DNA from: Rubricella sp038526735
GTDB lineage: Bacteria; Pseudomonadota; Alphaproteobacteria; Rhodobacterales; Rhodobacteraceae
DNA length: 64,000 nt
NCBI GenBank assembly: GCA_038526735.1
Contig: JBCBGM010000011.1
Location: 1-64,000, forward strand
Direction of reading: 5' to 3'
Under the pieces are notes generated by a model. It was not told where the DNA came from, did no database searches, and saw nothing but the letters and a program-made list of their open reading frames with translations. Both the position numbers and the translations under genes were made by a program. Positions 60,884-64,000 of the stretch are shown here, piece by piece. The first letter of the stretch is position 1; each line of letters opens with the position of its first letter.

Positions 60884-60937
60884 CGTGTGCGGTCGCACTC
60901 CATAGCTTCCGACCTCAACCCCAGCAGGAGTAGTCCA

Positions 60938-61258
60938 ATGGCAACTGTTAAAGTCTCCGACGCGACCTTTGAGGCCGACGTTCTTCAGTCCGAAATTCCC
61001 GTTGTCGTAGACTTCTGGGCAGAGTGGTGCGGCCCCTGCAAGCAGATCGGCCCGGCTCTCGAAGAGCTGTCTGACGCCTATGACGGCAAGGTGAAAATCG
61101 CCAAGGTCAATGTCGATGAGAACCCGGCGACCCCTCAACAGTTCGGCGTGCGCGGCATCCCGGCGCTGTTTCTGGTGAAAAACGGCGAGGTCGTGTCGTC
61201 CAAGATCGGTGCGGCTCCGAAGGCAGCGCTGCAGGGCTGGATCGAAGAAAGCATCTGA
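60938..61258 (+). CDS. trxA: Thioredoxin
   Basis: 106-aa thioredoxin. Active site VVDFWAEWCGPCKQIGPALE, then KVNVDENPATPQQFGVRGIP with the cis-Pro. AGCAGGAGTAG is the ribosome site. An intrinsic terminator follows. It reduces disulfides in ribonucleotide reductase, peroxiredoxins and other targets. Confidence 0.97.
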   Translation: MATVKVSDATFEADVLQSEIPVVVDFWAEWCGPCKQIGPALEELSDAYDGKVKIAKVNVDENPATPQQFGVRGIPALFLVKNGEVVSSKIGAAPKAALQGWIEESI

Positions 61259-61282
61259 TTTCAGTTTAGACTTTTTTGAAAG

Positions 61283-61310
61283 ACCCCGGCACGCGCGCCG
61301 GGGTTTTTTT
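61283..61310 (+). terminator. trxA terminator
   Basis: ACCCCGGC-acgcgc-GCCGGGGT perfect 8-bp stem followed by a run of T, 24 bp after the trxA stop. Confidence 0.92.
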
Positions 61311-61324
61311 GTGCGCATATAGAG

Positions 61325-61460
61325 GGCGAGTGCCGGGCCGGGGGGCTGGCGCTGCGAGGGATGAGTGGCGCCATTTATTTCGGCCAAGCCGCGCGACGTC
61401 AGATCAACGCAGGGTCGGGCCAAAAATCGCCAGACCGTCGGGACCGGTCCGGCACTCGCC
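61325..61460. repeat. 136-bp element closed by 17-bp inverted arms
   Basis: GGCGAGTGCCGGGCCGG (61325-61341) and CCGGTCCGGCACTCGCC (61444-61460) pair at 16 of 17 positions with one G-T pair. Inside, CTGGCG and CGCCAG make a second closing stem. The element lies in the gap between trxA and folC, which face each other. It could be a structured RNA or a small mobile hairpin element. Confidence 0.6.
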
Positions 61461-61501
61461 CGGCGGCCTACGGCCTTGCTTCCGGGCGTGAAACCACCGC
61501 G

Positions 61502-62776
61502 CTAACCGTTCTCGGCCAGCACCTGCCCCGCCAGATAGAGCGACCCGCAAATCACCACCCGTGCGGCGGGTTCCTGTGCCACGATCTGCGCGAGCGCCTC
61601 TGCAACGCTGTCGGCCGTCTCGGTACTATGCCCTGTGTCGCGCGCGGCTTGGGCCGTGTCGGTTGCGGGCAGAGTCGCGGTCTCTCCGGGAATGCTGACC
61701 GCATAGAGACGCTGCGCCAACGGGGCGAGCGGCGCCAAAAACCCGCGCGCATCTTTGGTCTTGAGCATCCCGCAGATGATAAAGGTCGGCCGCGTTGCCT
61801 GACTGGCGAGCGTTTCGGCCAGCGTCTCGCCCGCCGCGGGGTTGTGCCCTCCATCGAGCACCAGCTCTGCACGCGGTGCCGCCTCCACCAGAGGCCCGCG
61901 CACCAGATGCTGGAACCGCGCGGGCCACTCCGCGTGGGTCATCGCATGCTCGCATCCGGTCTCCTCAATGCCCAAATGGCGCAACGCGGCCAAGGCCACG
62001 CCCGCATTCTCCACCTGATGCGCGCCCAAAAGGCGAGGTGCAGGTAGGTCGAGCAGCCCGGTTAAATCCTGATAAATCAGCCGTCCGCGCTCCATCCACG
62101 CATCGAAATCGCGGCCCGAGACGATCAGCGGCGCGCCGACCTCCTCAGCCCGCGCCTCGATCACTTCCATCGCCGGATCGGCCTGCCGCGCAATCACGCC
62201 GGGCACGCCAGGTTTCAGAATGCCCGCCTTTTCAAAGGCGATCTTATCGACCGTCTCTCCGAGAAACTGCTGGTGATCGAGGGAGACGGGCGTGATCACC
62301 GTCAGCCGCGGCTGATCGACAACATTGGTGGCATCCAAACGCCCGCCAAGCCCCACCTCCAGCAACGTGTAATCCGCCTCTGCCCGCGCAAAGGCCAGAA
62401 AGGCCGCGGCGGTCGTAATCTCAAAATAGGTGATGGCATCGCCGCCGTTCGCGGCTTCGCATTCCTCCAACAGGGCAGAGAGATGCGTCTCTGCGATCAG
62501 GCCCTCGGGCAAGCGGATGCGCTCATGAAACCGCACCAGATGGGGCGAGGTATAGGCCGTGCAGCGATGGCCCGCCCCCTCAAGCCCCGCACGGATCATC
62601 GCGAGCGTTGAGCCTTTGCCGTTGGTGCCCGCCACATGCACCACCGGCGCGATTTGCTGCTCTGGATGACCGAGCGCCGCCAGAATTCGCTCCATCCGGC
62701 CAAGCGACAGGTCCACGAACTTGGGGTGAAGCGACATCAACCTCTCTAGGATGATGTCGGATGTCTGCGCGCTCAT
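61502..62776 (-). CDS. folC: Bifunctional folylpolyglutamate / dihydrofolate synthase
   Basis: 424-aa Mur-ligase-type enzyme. P-loop VVHVAGTNGKGSTLAMIRAG, then TSPHLVRFHERIRL, FEITTAAAFLAFA and EVGLGGRLDATNVV. LVLDGGHNPAAGETLAETLA is near the C-terminal domain. It adds glutamate to dihydropteroate and folates. It overlaps the accD stop by four bases, so accD-folC form an operon as in many proteobacteria. Confidence 0.95.
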   Translation of the reverse strand: MSAQTSDIILERLMSLHPKFVDLSLGRMERILAALGHPEQQIAPVVHVAGTNGKGSTLAMIRAGLEGAGHRCTAYTSPHLVRFHERIRLPEGLIAETHLSALLEECEAANGGDAITYFEITTAAAFLAFARAEADYTLLEVGLGGRLDATNVVDQPRLTVITPVSLDHQQFLGETVDKIAFEKAGILKPGVPGVIARQADPAMEVIEARAEEVGAPLIVSGRDFDAWMERGRLIYQDLTGLLDLPAPRLLGAHQVENAGVALAALRHLGIEETGCEHAMTHAEWPARFQHLVRGPLVEAAPRAELVLDGGHNPAAGETLAETLASQATRPTFIICGMLKTKDARGFLAPLAPLAQRLYAVSIPGETATLPATDTAQAARDTGHSTETADSVAEALAQIVAQEPAARVVICGSLYLAGQVLAENG

Positions 62777-63681
62777 TCCTGGGGCAGAGCGTGGGAGAGG
62801 CCAGGCGCCGGCAAATCGCCATGGCTGCGCGGCTTTTCTTTCATCAAGAGCCGCACAATCTGCGCCAGCTCATCGCGCATGTCTTTGCGGTGCACCACCC
62901 GGTCCACCATCCCGTGATCGCGCAGATACTCGGACCGCTGGAACCCTTCGGGCAGTTTTTCGCGGATTGTCTGCTCAATCACGCGCGGCCCGGCAAAGCA
63001 GATCAGCGCATTCGGTTCTGCGAAGTGAATGTCCCCCAGCATCGCATAAGAGGCGGTGACACCGCCCGTCGTCGGATTTGTCAGTACCACGATATAGGGC
63101 AGGCCCGCTTCCTTGAGCATCTGCACAGCGACCGTCGCGCGGGGCATCTGCATGAGGCTGAGGATACCCTCCTGCATCCGAGCACCACCGGCAGCCGCAA
63201 ACAAAATCAGCGGCGCGCGCAAAGCCAAGGCCCGCTCGGCCGCCGCGATGATCGCGTTGCCAACATACATGCCCATCGACCCGCCCATGAACGAGAAGTC
63301 TTGCACGGCCACAACGCAGGTCAGCCCGCCAATCGGCCCCTCGCCCACAAGCATCGCCTCTTGCTCGGCGGTCTTTTTGCGGGCGTCTTTCATCCGGTCA
63401 GGATATTTCTTTTGATCGCGGAAGTTTAGCGGGTCAGCGATCGGCTCCGGCACCTTCGTGTCAACATAAACCCCACCGTCAAACAGCGTCGCGAAGCGCT
63501 CACGTGCGGTGATCTGCATGTGGTGGTTGCAGTTGGGGCAGGTGTTCAGCGCGTCTTTCAACTCGCGGTGAAACAGCATCGTTCCGCAGTTGTCGCATTT
63601 GGTCCACAGGTTCTCGGGCGTTTCGCGCCGCGAAAACAGGGTGTTGATCATCGGCCGAGTGAAGTCGGAAAGCCAGCTCAT
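62773..63681 (-). CDS. accD: Acetyl-CoA carboxylase carboxyltransferase beta subunit
   Basis: 302-aa AccD. The zinc ribbon is CDNCG...CPNCNHH near residues 29-51, followed by the crotonase-like core with GGSMGMYVGNAIIAAAERAL, AAGGARMQEGILSLMQM and TNPTTGGVTASYAMLGDI. It starts fatty acid synthesis with AccA. The frame opens further upstream to 63954, but the family start MSWLSDFTRPMI places the ATG at 63681. Confidence 0.96.
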   Translation of the reverse strand: MSWLSDFTRPMINTLFSRRETPENLWTKCDNCGTMLFHRELKDALNTCPNCNHHMQITARERFATLFDGGVYVDTKVPEPIADPLNFRDQKKYPDRMKDARKKTAEQEAMLVGEGPIGGLTCVVAVQDFSFMGGSMGMYVGNAIIAAAERALALRAPLILFAAAGGARMQEGILSLMQMPRATVAVQMLKEAGLPYIVVLTNPTTGGVTASYAMLGDIHFAEPNALICFAGPRVIEQTIREKLPEGFQRSEYLRDHGMVDRVVHRKDMRDELAQIVRLLMKEKPRSHGDLPAPGLSHALPQE

Positions 63682-63795
63682 CGATGCCCCTTGAGTGCGC
63701 TCACAGTAGTGCGGAGATAAAGCCGCCGACGGGCGATTGCAACGCTGAGTGCGGGTGCCTATGGTCCGATCTCGTCGCAGTGGGAGGGCAGACGC

Positions 63796-64000
63796 ATGGC
63801 GTTCGGCAAGCGGATACTCACATGGTTTGAGGGAAACTGGCACGAGGGCAACCTGCCGATCCTCGGAGCGGCGGATCACGCGACATGGCTGGGCACGCTG
63901 GTGTTTGACGGCGCGCGGGCGTTTGACGGCGCCGCCCCCGATCTTGATCTCCATTGCATCCGGTTGATCCGGTCTGCCGCTGCGATGGGGTACACACCCA
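63796..64000 (+). CDS. Branched-chain-type aminotransferase, N-terminal fragment
   Basis: 68 codons from the ATG at 63796 to the window edge, no stop. The sequence LTWFEGNWHEGNLPILGAAD-HATWLGTLVFDGARAFDG matches the start of class IV (BCAT / D-amino-acid) aminotransferases, whose early part includes DHATWLGTLVFDGAR. Most likely an IlvE-like protein; the rest is outside the window. GTGGGAGGG lies upstream. Confidence 0.82.
   Translation, partial: MAFGKRILTWFEGNWHEGNLPILGAADHATWLGTLVFDGARAFDGAAPDLDLHCIRLIRSAAAMGYTP

Noticed and set aside
1..64000. CRISPR arrays, prophage, insertion sequences, rRNA or tRNA genes
   Set aside because: No regular direct-repeat/spacer series, no transposase, integrase or phage structural gene, and no recognisable tRNA or rRNA sequence were seen.

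Overview
The window is a chromosomal segment of a Rhodobacterales (Roseobacter-group) alphaproteobacterium. The evidence is high GC, short intergenic gaps with ATGA-type overlaps, the alphaproteobacterial regulators GcrA, PpsR, PpaA/AerR and RegB, and alphaproteobacterial AddAB. About 40 kb in the middle is most of a purple-bacterial photosynthesis gene cluster (PGC) for bacteriochlorophyll a, spheroidene-type carotenoids, a type II reaction centre and LH1. The oxygen-dependent cyclase AcsF with its partner BciE is present and no bchE is seen, which suggests an aerobic anoxygenic phototroph. The genus cannot be fixed from the sequence alone.

Layout. 1-9.1 kb holds housekeeping genes: phoU-phoB, a probable outer-membrane protein, gcrA, a Nudix hydrolase, hslO, smpB, a HugZ-like protein, an SbmA/BacA-type transporter, a GNAT-like protein and a pterin dehydratase. 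9.4-22.2 kb is PGC block 1: crtD-crtC leftward, diverging from crtE-crtF-bchC-bchX-(63-aa ORF)-bchY-bchZ-pufQ-pufB-pufA-pufL-pufM-pufX-like. 22.2-25.7 kb is an interruption: three genes unrelated to pigment synthesis (SnoaL-like protein, peroxiredoxin, ferredoxin reductase) bracketed by mosaic palindromic repeats. 25.7-48.8 kb is PGC block 2: a leftward run ppaA-ppsR-bchG-bch2-bchP-idi-hemE diverging from bchF-bchN-bchB-bchH-bchL-bchM-lhaA-puhA-puhB-puhC-bciE-acsF-puhE-hemA. 48.9-64 kb returns to regB, a PAS protein (possibly DivL-like), tsaE, amgK, murU, addB, addA, trxA, folC, accD and a truncated aminotransferase.

How it works together. HemA supplies 5-aminolevulinate and HemE coproporphyrinogen III. 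BchH/BchM start the Mg branch, AcsF/BciE close ring E, BchNBL reduce protochlorophyllide, BchXYZ reduce chlorophyllide, BchF and BchC modify the side chains, and BchG/BchP add and reduce the tail. CrtE makes GGPP, and CrtC, CrtD and CrtF finish the carotenoid. PufQ, LhaA and PuhB/C/E help assemble PufBALM and PuhA. TGT-N12-ACA palindromes, the PpsR/CrtJ operator form, lie in the promoter gaps of crtD/crtE, bchC, ppaA, bchF and bchG, so one redox/light-responsive repressor probably controls both halves. bchI, bchD, bchO, crtI, crtB and crtA are not in the window and must lie elsewhere if the organism is phototrophic.

Notable non-coding content: a 238-241 bp palindromic repeat (three full and two shortened copies), a 154-bp REPIN-like element with covarying inverted repeats, a 136-bp element closed by 17-bp arms downstream of trxA, and a 10-N assembly gap in lhaA that probably hides about 110 bp.
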